A DNA stretch of 61,070 nt from Lachnospiraceae bacterium. Lineage in GTDB: Bacteria > Bacillota > Clostridia > Lachnospirales > Lachnospiraceae. Within the stretch, counting starts at the first letter, position 1; every line of letters begins with the position of its first letter. The notes below the pieces were generated by a model. The model was not told the DNA's origin, searched no databases, and saw only the letters and a program-made list of their open reading frames with translations. Both the position numbers and the translations under genes were made by a program. Where the stretch lies: assembly GCA_021205225.1 (NCBI GenBank), contig JAJPXX010000127.1, forward strand, positions 1 through 61,070, in the 5' to 3' direction. This document shows positions 44,088-52,554 of the stretch, piece after piece.

Positions 44088-44117
44088 AAAAGCCCTGCGC
44101 GGATGAGTGCGCAGGGC
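44088..44117 (-). terminator. Terminator of the GH2 gene at 44193
   Basis: GCCCTGCGC and GCGCAGGGC form a 9-bp perfect stem; on the minus strand the stem is followed by TTTTAAT. It lies about 75 bp past the GH2 stop codon. Confidence 0.8.
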
Positions 44118-44192
44118 ATGAACCGTTCCATTGTCTTTGTACTGCCGCTGTCGTATCTTTACGTAATATACTCATGAATCGGCAGGCAGAAA

Positions 44193-46673
44193 TTAAAAGG
44201 TTACTTTTTCACTGGATATTCCTTCGCAGGTCTCCTTCAGCTGAATCTGGATTGCTTCCTGTCCTTCCGTTTGTCTTACAACCAGCAGCGCCCGGCCTTC
44301 GAAGAAATGGCAGCGTCCGAGGGTGTAGTTATCTTCGCTCTGCGGATTGCCGGAGCCGAAGCCGCTTAGCTCTCCCGCACCGCTGATTTCACAGAGAACC
44401 TCATTCTCCCAGCTGGGTACGCGATTTCCATCCTTGTCCACGGCTTCTGCCTGGAGGATCAGAAGATTACTGCCTTTTCCATCGCACCGCCATTTCGTAT
44501 CATCTGATTCGCTGCAATTTTCCGGCGTCAGTTTTATGGATACCGCTTCGCCGGCTGTAGAAAGGGCGCTGTGCTCTGCTTCCAGGCCGCCGCGGTAGTT
44601 AATCACTTCTATCGTTCCCGGTTCATAGGTCAGGCTGACTGATACGATACCGCCCTCCGGTACGGCTTCCCGGCAGATGTGTCTGCCATTGACTTTCACC
44701 TCGATTTCGTCCGCGTCGCTGTAGAGATCCGCGCGAATCTCTTTTCCCTCATAGCCCGGCCAGGTATAGCTTTCGTATACGTCCGCCCAGCCCCAGCTGG
44801 AGATGGATTCTTTTTTGCCGGTGTGCTCCGGATGCAGAATGGTAATCACTGGCGCATGATCTGTCCCCCACAGCAGACGGCGGAATTTTCCCTGCGGGCG
44901 GAGATAGCCGCAGATGTCGAAGTCGCCGCAGTTGCCCGTATGCCATGGATAATCGCAGAAGAGTCCGCCCTGCTGATCGTAAAAGGCGTGTCCGATGCCG
45001 CTCTCGCCCAGATAGTCCATCGCTGTCCAGGTGAAGTCGCCGATCACATAGGGGTGCGCCATTGTATGCGCCCAGACCTGCTTCATCGCTTTCGGATAGC
45101 TTTCCGTGCCGACGATGATGCGTTCCGGGAAGTCCTGCCCGTCCTGCGTATAGCGGTCGTCCAGATAATTGTACCCGACGACATCCAGATCTTTTACATA
45201 ATCGGCGGTAATCGCGCCCCAGTTTTTCGTCACTTCATCTGCCTGCGCAAGAAACGCTTTTACTTCATCCGGAAGACCCGCAAAGTCGATCTCCTCGCCG
45301 CTGCCGAAAATATTCGCCAGTATGCCGCCGAATTCTCCGGCGTCCAGAAAGACTGCGCATACGCCGTTTGTAATCGCTCTGGTACTGTCAAGGCTGCGGA
45401 CATACGCACACATCGCAGCTGAGATTTCCGGTCCATTTCCGCTCCCGTCGCGTTCGCCGATCTCATTGCCGATGCTGTACATGATAACAGAGGGATGATT
45501 CCGGTCGCGCAGAACCATGGAAGCAAGGTCTTCCTTCCAGTGATCCTCAAAATAAAGATGATAGTCAAACGGATTCTTTTTCGCGCGCCAGCAGTCAAAC
45601 GCCTCGTCCATCACCAGCATACCAAGGCGGTCACAGGCGTTAAGCAGGGCAGTGCTGGGCGGGTTGTGGCTGGTGCGGATGGCGTTGTAGCCGCTTTCCT
45701 TCAGCAGGCGCACCCTGCGGTATTCCATCTCATCAAACGCGCAGCTTCCCACCACGCCATTGTCATGGTGAATGCATCCGCCTTTAAGCTTTACTGGAAC
45801 CTCGTTCAGACAAAAACCACGCTCGCGAGTAAAGGAGAGTGTGCGGACGCCAAAGCAGACCTCTTTCGTCTCTTCTGGAATCTGCGCCGTATGATCGGAA
45901 GCAGCATCGTTTGCCTTCCCTGTTTCACGTACCCGCACAGCTGCCGTATACAGGTAGGGATGTTCCAGAGACCAGGAAAGAAGGCCATCCTGTGTAAAGG
46001 AAAAGTGACAGGTCGTTTCTGCTGCATTGCATACGATTGTTTTTGTTTGTTCTGCGATGCAGTTACCTTCTGAATCGAAAATGGAGAGCGCTACTTCACA
46101 TTCACTTCCCTGCTGCATCGCGGCAGCCTTTGTCAGTGTCACATCTGCCTGTATGGTACGCAGATTCGGTGTCTGGATGCCAACGGACCACGGCGCGAGA
46201 TACACGGAACCGCCCTCAAGCAGACGCACATGGCGGTAAAGTCCGCTGCCGGAATACCAGCGGCTGTTTGGATGCGCGTTATTCTCTACTACAATTTTCA
46301 GCTTGTTCTGCTCACCAAATTTCAGCCATTTGGTCAGATCTGCGTAAAACTCTGTATATCCATAATGGTGCAGGGCGGCCATGCTGCCATTGATCCAGAC
46401 CTCTGTATTTCCATAGGAGCCTTCGATCAGAAGCAGGAACTGATGTCCTCTTTGTGATTCCTCAAGCAGAAAATACTTCTCATAGGTACCGATTCCTCCC
46501 TGGAAAAAGCTGCCGGCGCCCTCCATGGGCGCGTCTGCTGTGCGCTCTGTGGAAATCATAAAGTCATGCGGCAGATTCACCGTTTTTTTATAAGCGGCGC
46601 CTTCTCGGTCATGGTAAGCGTTTCCTGTAGAATACGAAAATGCCCAGTCTTTGTCAAAATCATAAGAAATCAT
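44193..46673 (-). CDS. GH2 glycosidase (beta-galactosidase/beta-glucuronidase type)
   Basis: 826 residues with the GH2 order: sugar-binding jelly roll (about 30-155, NSRWYSGSGLYRHV), Ig domain, TIM barrel, and C-terminal Ig-like domains. The acid/base is Glu404 in YSIGNEIGE and the nucleophile Glu524 in VGTESYP. IRTSHNPPS and VMDEAFDCW are conserved. A polar insertion (about 251-269, rich in Ala, Asp and Thr) lies in the Ig domain. GGGAGG precedes the ATG. Divergent from the GH78 at 46919. Beta-galactosidase is the likeliest activity. Confidence 0.9.
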   Translation of the reverse strand: MISYDFDKDWAFSYSTGNAYHDREGAAYKKTVNLPHDFMISTERTADAPMEGAGSFFQGGIGTYEKYFLLEESQRGHQFLLLIEGSYGNTEVWINGSMAALHHYGYTEFYADLTKWLKFGEQNKLKIVVENNAHPNSRWYSGSGLYRHVRLLEGGSVYLAPWSVGIQTPNLRTIQADVTLTKAAAMQQGSECEVALSIFDSEGNCIAEQTKTIVCNAAETTCHFSFTQDGLLSWSLEHPYLYTAAVRVRETGKANDAASDHTAQIPEETKEVCFGVRTLSFTRERGFCLNEVPVKLKGGCIHHDNGVVGSCAFDEMEYRRVRLLKESGYNAIRTSHNPPSTALLNACDRLGMLVMDEAFDCWRAKKNPFDYHLYFEDHWKEDLASMVLRDRNHPSVIMYSIGNEIGERDGSGNGPEISAAMCAYVRSLDSTRAITNGVCAVFLDAGEFGGILANIFGSGEEIDFAGLPDEVKAFLAQADEVTKNWGAITADYVKDLDVVGYNYLDDRYTQDGQDFPERIIVGTESYPKAMKQVWAHTMAHPYVIGDFTWTAMDYLGESGIGHAFYDQQGGLFCDYPWHTGNCGDFDICGYLRPQGKFRRLLWGTDHAPVITILHPEHTGKKESISSWGWADVYESYTWPGYEGKEIRADLYSDADEIEVKVNGRHICREAVPEGGIVSVSLTYEPGTIEVINYRGGLEAEHSALSTAGEAVSIKLTPENCSESDDTKWRCDGKGSNLLILQAEAVDKDGNRVPSWENEVLCEISGAGELSGFGSGNPQSEDNYTLGRCHFFEGRALLVVRQTEGQEAIQIQLKETCEGISSEKVTF

Positions 46674-46824
46674 TGTGTACCTCCCTCGTTTGTCAAAATG
46701 CCGTTCTATTTATCTTTTGGAACGGTCGTTTCCATAGTATATAGTAAAATGATTGAGAAAGCCAGTGGAAAAAAGAAAAGTGTGAAAATAAGTCGGATTG
46801 AGTAAAAGAAAGAACATGGAAAAT

Positions 46825-46856
46825 TTGACTTTTCTTTACTAAACTGGCATTATACG
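46825..46856 (+). promoter_or_regulatory. Candidate promoter of the GH78 gene at 46919
   Basis: TTGACT at 46825-46830 is followed by 17 bases to CATTAT and 20 bases to TATACG, so the -10 box is ambiguous. An inverted repeat GTAACAGC-N11-GCTGTTAC (46864-46890) lies just downstream, placed to act as an operator or 5' hairpin. Confidence 0.45.
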
Positions 46857-46918
46857 ATTGTGTGTAACAGCGCAGAGCAGATGCTGTTACAGATACGGAA
46901 TGGAAAGCGAGGATAGCC

Positions 46919-49798
46919 ATGAAGATTACAAATGTCAGAATCAATGGAATTGAAAATCCATTGGGGTATAGCATGGAGGGAATTACCTGTTCCTGGAATG
47001 TCTGCGATACCATCAGCAAAAAGCAGATCGGAGCGGTCATTGAGGTGAGCGAGAACGCGGATTTTCCTGAGGATGAAATTCTTTACCGGATAGAAGGCGC
47101 GTCGCTGAATCAGGGCGGAGAGCAGCTGGTAGAGCTGGAACTGGACCTGACGCCGCGTACGACTTATTATTATCGTGTCTGTGTGAGCGGAGATGCCGGG
47201 GATGAAGCTGTGAGCGAGACGCAGACCTTTGAGACCGGTAAGATGGACGAGCCGTGGACGGCTGACTGGATTGCCGCCCGGAAGGAAGATAGCTTCCACC
47301 CGATTATGACAAAGAGCTTTCTGCTCAAAGGAGAGGTTTCACGCGCGCGGCTTTATATCTCCGGCGTTGGTATGTTTGAGGCGTATCTGAACGGTGAAAA
47401 GCTGGGCGAGGAATATCTGACGCCCTATATCAATAATTATGAGAACAATATTCAGGTGATCACTTTCCCGGTGGAGGAGTGCCTGAAGGAAGAAAATACC
47501 CTGGAAATCATGCTCGGGAAGGGCTGGTATATGTCCGTATTTGGTCTGGCGCTTCAGGCAAACAATTACGGCGACCGCATGGCGGCGATTGCGGAGCTGC
47601 ATGTGGAATACGCGGATGGTTCCAGTGAAGTGATTGTGACCGACGGCAGCTGGGAGTATTATGGCTCGGACATCGAGGATTCCGGTATTTATCTTGGAGA
47701 AACGCTGAACCGTCAGCTCTGGGATGGGAAGGAGAATCCGAAAAAGCCGGTGGAAGTGCTTTCGGATCCGGCTTCTGATGAGGGAACGAAAAACCTTGTT
47801 AAATCTCATCTGATGGATCGCATCAGCATTCCGGTGCTGGCAAAGGAATCCATTCCGGTAAAAGAGGTGCTTCAGACGCCGGCGGGAGAGACGGTGCTGG
47901 ATTTCGGGCAGAATTTTGCCGGATTTGTGGAGTTTGAGGCAGAACTTCCGGCGGGGACAAGGGTAGTTCTGGATTGCGGCGAAATTCTTCAGAAGGGGAA
48001 TTTCTATAATGGAAATTACCGTGACGCCCAGTCGCAGTTTATCTATGTATCAGACGGCAGAAAGGAGACGGTGCGCCCGCACTTTACCTTCTTTGGCTTC
48101 CGCTATATCCGCGTGACCGGCTGGGTCGGCGAGCTGAAAGCGGAGGATTTCATCGGCCGTGTGCTTTACTCAGATATCCGCAGGACAGGGCATATTATGA
48201 CCAGCAATGAAAAAATCAACCGCCTGTATGAGAATACGGTCTGGGGTTTGAAATCGAACTTTATTGATATGCCGACGGACTGCCCGCAGAGAAGCGAGCG
48301 CCTGGGCTGGACGGGCGACGCACAGGTATTTGCGCCGACCGCGAGCTACCATATGGATACCAGAGCGTTTTTCCATAAGTTTGTCAAAGATTTGAAGGAC
48401 GAGCAGGCGTATTTAGGCGGCGGTATGCCGAATTTCCTGCCGAATATGGGACATCAGGAATCGGCGGGAAGCGTCTGGGGCGATATCGCGACCTTCCTTC
48501 CCTATACGCTCTATACTTATTACGGAGATAAAAAGGAACTGGAGTATTCTTACCCGATGATGAAGGGCTGGGTCGATTACATTGACCGCCAGGATGCGGA
48601 GCGCGGACGCACGTATCTCTTCGATTTTCTGGATACCTTTGGCGACTGGCTGGCGCTGGATGGGCCAACGCCGAGCAGCTTCAAGGGCAGCACGGACGAT
48701 ACCTATGTATCCACGCTGTATTATTACCGCTCTGCGCAGATGGTGCGCGAGATGGCAGAGGTGCTTGGAAAGACAGAGGACGCCGCTCATTATGGCGAGC
48801 TGGAGAAAAAGATTGAGGCGGCGATTTACAATGAATTCTTTACGCCGAGCGGACGTCTGGCGATTGATACGCAGAGCGCCGGTGTGATTGCGATGAAGTT
48901 TGGCCTGGGTCAGGATCGCGAAAAGCTGAAAGCGCAGTTCCGGGCAAGACTGCAGAAGGATCTGAACCAGATCAAGGGCGGCTTTGTCGGCGCGCCGCTT
49001 CTGTGTACCGCCCTTGCGGAGTCGGGTATGGTAGAGCTGGCCTATGATTTCTTACTGAAGGAAGGCTTCCCAAGCTGGCTGTACAGCGTCAATCTGGGCG
49101 CGACGACCATCTGGGAGAGATGGAATTCCGTATTTGAGGATGGCACGATCAGCGATACAGGCATGAATTCTCTGAACCATTATTCTTATGGTTCGGTCAT
49201 GGAGTTTGTTTATGCCTATGTTGCAGGCATCCGTCCGCTGACGCCGGGTTTTGGGCGTGCGATTCTCGCACCGCACCCGGATGTACGCATTCCGAAGGTG
49301 GACTGCACATATGAATCTGTGAATGGAAAATATGTGAGCAACTGGGAAATCTGCGCGGATGGAAAAATGAAAGTACATCTGGAAATTCCGTTTAACTGCG
49401 AAGCGGAAGTGGAGCTGCCGGGATATGATGCTGCGACGGATGCCGCAATGGCCGCCGGGACAGGCACATCTGCGGATGGAACAGGTATTTGTGTGAATGC
49501 GGACGGGAAAATGATTCTCACCGCAGGCGCTTACGATTTCCTGTATCAGCCGACAGCGGATTATCGAAAGCCATACACACGGCAGACGACCCTTGGCAGA
49601 CTGGCGCAGGATCCGAACGCGATTGGCATTTTAGGAAAATACACACCGGCGCTGGCAGGCATTGCGATGTCCGGTGATCCGGAGATGGCGGCGAACTCAC
49701 TGGAAACGCTGACACATATGGGCTTCCTGCCGTTTGAACCGGCGGCTCTGGAGACGGCGATTGCGGAGCTTTCGGAGCTTGTTGTAGTACCAGCATAA
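46919..49798 (+). CDS. GH78 alpha-L-rhamnosidase with extra C-terminal domain
   Basis: A 959-residue rhamnosidase, parallel in layout to the one at 29450. The acid is Glu460 in DCPQRSERLGW, where Ser replaces the Asp usual at the position before the acid. The base is Glu733 in GATTIWERWNS. After the C-terminal beta-domain there is a Gly/Ala-rich segment (about 840-862) and then a helical tail of about 80 residues (881-959; TTLGRLAQDPNAIGILGKY, MGFLPFEPAALETAIAELS). The GH3 gene follows 31 bp downstream. Cytosolic. Confidence 0.92.
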   Translation: MKITNVRINGIENPLGYSMEGITCSWNVCDTISKKQIGAVIEVSENADFPEDEILYRIEGASLNQGGEQLVELELDLTPRTTYYYRVCVSGDAGDEAVSETQTFETGKMDEPWTADWIAARKEDSFHPIMTKSFLLKGEVSRARLYISGVGMFEAYLNGEKLGEEYLTPYINNYENNIQVITFPVEECLKEENTLEIMLGKGWYMSVFGLALQANNYGDRMAAIAELHVEYADGSSEVIVTDGSWEYYGSDIEDSGIYLGETLNRQLWDGKENPKKPVEVLSDPASDEGTKNLVKSHLMDRISIPVLAKESIPVKEVLQTPAGETVLDFGQNFAGFVEFEAELPAGTRVVLDCGEILQKGNFYNGNYRDAQSQFIYVSDGRKETVRPHFTFFGFRYIRVTGWVGELKAEDFIGRVLYSDIRRTGHIMTSNEKINRLYENTVWGLKSNFIDMPTDCPQRSERLGWTGDAQVFAPTASYHMDTRAFFHKFVKDLKDEQAYLGGGMPNFLPNMGHQESAGSVWGDIATFLPYTLYTYYGDKKELEYSYPMMKGWVDYIDRQDAERGRTYLFDFLDTFGDWLALDGPTPSSFKGSTDDTYVSTLYYYRSAQMVREMAEVLGKTEDAAHYGELEKKIEAAIYNEFFTPSGRLAIDTQSAGVIAMKFGLGQDREKLKAQFRARLQKDLNQIKGGFVGAPLLCTALAESGMVELAYDFLLKEGFPSWLYSVNLGATTIWERWNSVFEDGTISDTGMNSLNHYSYGSVMEFVYAYVAGIRPLTPGFGRAILAPHPDVRIPKVDCTYESVNGKYVSNWEICADGKMKVHLEIPFNCEAEVELPGYDAATDAAMAAGTGTSADGTGICVNADGKMILTAGAYDFLYQPTADYRKPYTRQTTLGRLAQDPNAIGILGKYTPALAGIAMSGDPEMAANSLETLTHMGFLPFEPAALETAIAELSELVVVPA

Positions 49799-49829
49799 AA
49801 CGATAAATTTTTTGAGGAGGAAAAAGACT

Positions 49830-51539
49830 ATGGTAAACTTAAAGGCGAATCCGTTTTTCCTGGATGATGAGGGTGTGAAGTGGGTCGAGGAGACGCTCGC
49901 TTCCATGACAGAGGAGGAAAAGATCGGCCAGCTGTTCTGCCCGATCGGCGGAAATACGGATCCAGAGTATCTGAAGGGCTTTATTGAGGAGTTCAAGCCG
50001 GGCGCCATGCTGTATCGCCCGATGCCGGCGGCCCAAGTGCAAAAGACACACGCGCTGATCCAGAACACCTCGAAAATTCCGCTTCTGTTTGGCGCAAATC
50101 TGGAATCCGGCGGCAATGGAATCTGCGCGGACGGCACTTATTTTTCCCGTCCGATGGGCGTAGCCGCTACGGATAATGCGGTCAATGCGTACCGTCTGGG
50201 CGCGATTGCAGGCAAGGAGGCGCAGGCGGTCGGATGCAACTGGGCATTTTCTCCGATCTGTGACCTGGATATGAATTACCGTAATCCGATTACGAATGTG
50301 CGTACCTTTGGCACAAATCAGGAGAGAATTATTTCCTTTGTGAAGGAACAGCTGAAGGGCTTACGGGACAATGGCGTAGCCGCTGCCGTGAAGCATTTCC
50401 CGGGAGACGGCGTGGATGAGAGAGACCAGCATCTGGTGGCGTCTGTCAACAGTCTGTCTGTGGAGAGATGGGATGAGACCTATGGCCAGATCTGGCAGTC
50501 GGTCGTGGACGCAGGAACGCTCTCCATCATGGTCGGCCATATTTTACAGCCGGCTTACAGCCGCTTCTTTAATCCGGATCTGACCGATGAGCAGATTCTT
50601 CCGGCGACGCTCTCCAAAGAAATTCTGCAAGGGCTGCTGCGGGGCAAGCTTAGCTATAATGGAATGATCGTGACGGATGCGACGCCAATGATTGGTTTCA
50701 ATACACCGATGGCGAGAAGCGAGGCAATTCCAACGGCAATTGCTGCAGGCTGCGATATGATTCTGTTTAACAAAGACATCCGCGAGGATTATCAGTTCGT
50801 CCGCGACGCGCTTGCGGATGGCCGCCTGACCTGGGAGCGTGTAGAGGAGGCTGTGACAAGAACTCTGGCAATGAAAGCTGCGATGGGACTTCCGGCCAAG
50901 AAAGCAGCCGGGACTCTGGTTCCTGGTGAGGAAGCGCTGGCAGTCGTTGGCTGCGAAGAGCATAAAAAACAGACCAGGGAGTGCGCGGATGAGGCTGTGA
51001 CCCTTGTAAAGGATACGCAGTCCCTTTTGCCGATCTCTCCGGAAAAATATAAGAAAATCCGCCTGTATCTGCTGGAAGACCGCGTGGGCGGCGGATTTAA
51101 GGACGGCGAAGGTGCAGCGGGCAGCATCAAAGCGAAGTTAGAAAAAGAGGGCTTTGAGGTATCGCTTTTTAATTATGGCAAGCTGGATTTCTACGAAATG
51201 TTCGAGGGCGGCGTTGAGGATATCAAGAGTAAATTTGACCTGGCGGTCTATGTGGCCTGCATCGATACGGCCAGCAACCAGTCCGTGCGCCGGATTGACT
51301 GGGTACATCTGATGGCGGCGGATGCGCCGTGGTTTTTAAATGACGTACCGGCGATGTTTATCTCCATCGCGAATCCGTATCACCTGGTAGACGCGCCGAT
51401 GGTAAAAACCTTTATCAATGCCTATACGCCGACGGAAGAAGTGATTGATGCTGTTGTAGACAAGATCATGGGCAGATCGGAATTCAAGGGTGTCAATCCG
51501 GTTGATCCGTTCTGCGGAATCTGGGGCGCGAAATTTTAA
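49830..51539 (+). CDS. GH3 glycosidase, NagZ-like
   Basis: The ATG at 49830 with TGAGGAGG upstream gives 569 residues. The N-terminal barrel carries KHFPGDGVDERDQHL, where Asp199 and His201 match the Asp-His dyad that serves as acid/base in NagZ-type GH3 enzymes, and nucleophile Asp283 in GMIVTDATPM. It differs from the three-domain GH3 at 32431 by lacking the fibronectin domain. Beta-N-acetylglucosaminidase is suggested by the dyad, but other beta-glycosides remain possible. Operon with GH78 upstream and the MBL gene downstream. Confidence 0.85.
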   Translation: MVNLKANPFFLDDEGVKWVEETLASMTEEEKIGQLFCPIGGNTDPEYLKGFIEEFKPGAMLYRPMPAAQVQKTHALIQNTSKIPLLFGANLESGGNGICADGTYFSRPMGVAATDNAVNAYRLGAIAGKEAQAVGCNWAFSPICDLDMNYRNPITNVRTFGTNQERIISFVKEQLKGLRDNGVAAAVKHFPGDGVDERDQHLVASVNSLSVERWDETYGQIWQSVVDAGTLSIMVGHILQPAYSRFFNPDLTDEQILPATLSKEILQGLLRGKLSYNGMIVTDATPMIGFNTPMARSEAIPTAIAAGCDMILFNKDIREDYQFVRDALADGRLTWERVEEAVTRTLAMKAAMGLPAKKAAGTLVPGEEALAVVGCEEHKKQTRECADEAVTLVKDTQSLLPISPEKYKKIRLYLLEDRVGGGFKDGEGAAGSIKAKLEKEGFEVSLFNYGKLDFYEMFEGGVEDIKSKFDLAVYVACIDTASNQSVRRIDWVHLMAADAPWFLNDVPAMFISIANPYHLVDAPMVKTFINAYTPTEEVIDAVVDKIMGRSEFKGVNPVDPFCGIWGAKF

Positions 51540-51555
51540 TGAGGAGGAAAAATCC

Positions 51556-52416
51556 ATGGATGAAATGCCTTTGGAAATGATTTTTGGTAATTATGTGGCC
51601 TGGGAAGCGAAAGAGGGCACCTGGTTTCTGAATTTTATGAATGGATCCGAAAATATGTATCTGCTGGAGGGCGAGGAGAAGGCACTCCTGATCGATACCG
51701 GCTATGCCGTGGGAAATCTGCGTGCGTTTGTGGAGAAGCTCACGGACAAGCCGCTGCTTGTAGTGAATACCCATTTCCATCCGGATCACGCGGCCGGAAA
51801 CGGCGAGTTTGAGGAAGTGATGATGAGCTGGAACTACAAGGTAGATGAGCCGTCGGTTACCGCGCCGGGGTCAGGCCCATTCCCGATTGAGGCTCTTCCG
51901 CATCCGGATTATAAAAAGATTCTGTTAAAGGATGGGGATGTGATCGAGCTTGGCGGACGGACGATTGAGGTACTCGACGCGAAGCCGGCACACTGCAACA
52001 GCAGCCTGTTTTTCCTGGATCGGAAGGAGCGTATGCTGTTTTGCGGTGATGACTTTGAGGCAGCTCAGGTGATGATGTATGATAATTCCAACAATCCGGA
52101 CGCGCCTTATGAGGTGCGGGAACGCCTGATGAATTTCCGTGCAAACGCGCAGCGGCTGAAAGGTTTGAGCGATGCGTATGACTGGCTTTTGCCCAACCAC
52201 AATGGCTATCCGATCGCCAAGAGCTATCTGGACGATTACATCAGCCTGGTGGACGCTGTCTTTGCGGGAACCGCCGCGATTGAGGATAAACTGAACCATC
52301 CGTTTGTGGATATGGATCCGAGAGCGCCGCTTTTGTGCCGGGTGCGGTATGGGAAGGGCAGTATTTTCATTCTCAAGGATGAGCTGATGAAGGTGTATGG
52401 AACAGGCGAAGTATAA
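51556..52416 (+). CDS. Metallo-beta-lactamase-fold hydrolase
   Basis: 286 residues with the metal motif THFHPDHAAGN (His73, His75, Asp77, His78), later AKPAHCNSSLFFLDRKERMLFCGDDFE and PNHNG. It belongs to the glyoxalase-II-like MBL superfamily. TGAGGAGG lies before ATG 51556, only 16 bases after the GH3 stop, so it is co-transcribed. A lactonase or ester-hydrolase step on sugar-derived products is possible; the substrate cannot be read from the sequence. Confidence 0.87.
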   Translation: MDEMPLEMIFGNYVAWEAKEGTWFLNFMNGSENMYLLEGEEKALLIDTGYAVGNLRAFVEKLTDKPLLVVNTHFHPDHAAGNGEFEEVMMSWNYKVDEPSVTAPGSGPFPIEALPHPDYKKILLKDGDVIELGGRTIEVLDAKPAHCNSSLFFLDRKERMLFCGDDFEAAQVMMYDNSNNPDAPYEVRERLMNFRANAQRLKGLSDAYDWLLPNHNGYPIAKSYLDDYISLVDAVFAGTAAIEDKLNHPFVDMDPRAPLLCRVRYGKGSIFILKDELMKVYGTGEV

Positions 52417-52428
52417 GGCTGGCCAGCC
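52417..52428. repeat. 12-bp perfect palindrome after the MBL gene
   Basis: GGCTGGCCAGCC is self-complementary and begins directly after the stop codon of the MBL gene. It may be a protein-binding site or a transcript-end element. Confidence 0.5.
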
Positions 52429-52462
52429 AATGCAGCGATAAAAGGAAGCGAGCGAGAAGAGA

Positions 52463-52518
52463 TCATGATAGTACGAACTGACATGTGCCTTGCATTGCAG
52501 GAATCCGTACTATCATGA
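52463..52518. repeat. 13-bp inverted repeat upstream of the first GH65 gene
   Basis: TCATGATAGTACG (52463-52475) and CGTACTATCATGA (52506-52518) are exact inverse complements, separated by 30 bases. It ends 36 bp before the GH65 start and could form a hairpin in the leader or bind a dimeric regulator. Confidence 0.75.
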
Positions 52519-52554
52519 AAGAAACAGTTGGAAATCATTGAGGGGTATCAGACG

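Larger units (their letters stand above)
43887..44192. other. Intergenic region with two strong hairpins
   Basis: Upstream region of the AraC gene and downstream region of the GH2 gene. It contains a GAAAATATGTCGGTT motif (43982-43996), a 12-bp perfect hairpin at 44002-44028 and the GH2 terminator at 44088-44117. Short frames here are not convincing genes. Confidence 0.5.
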
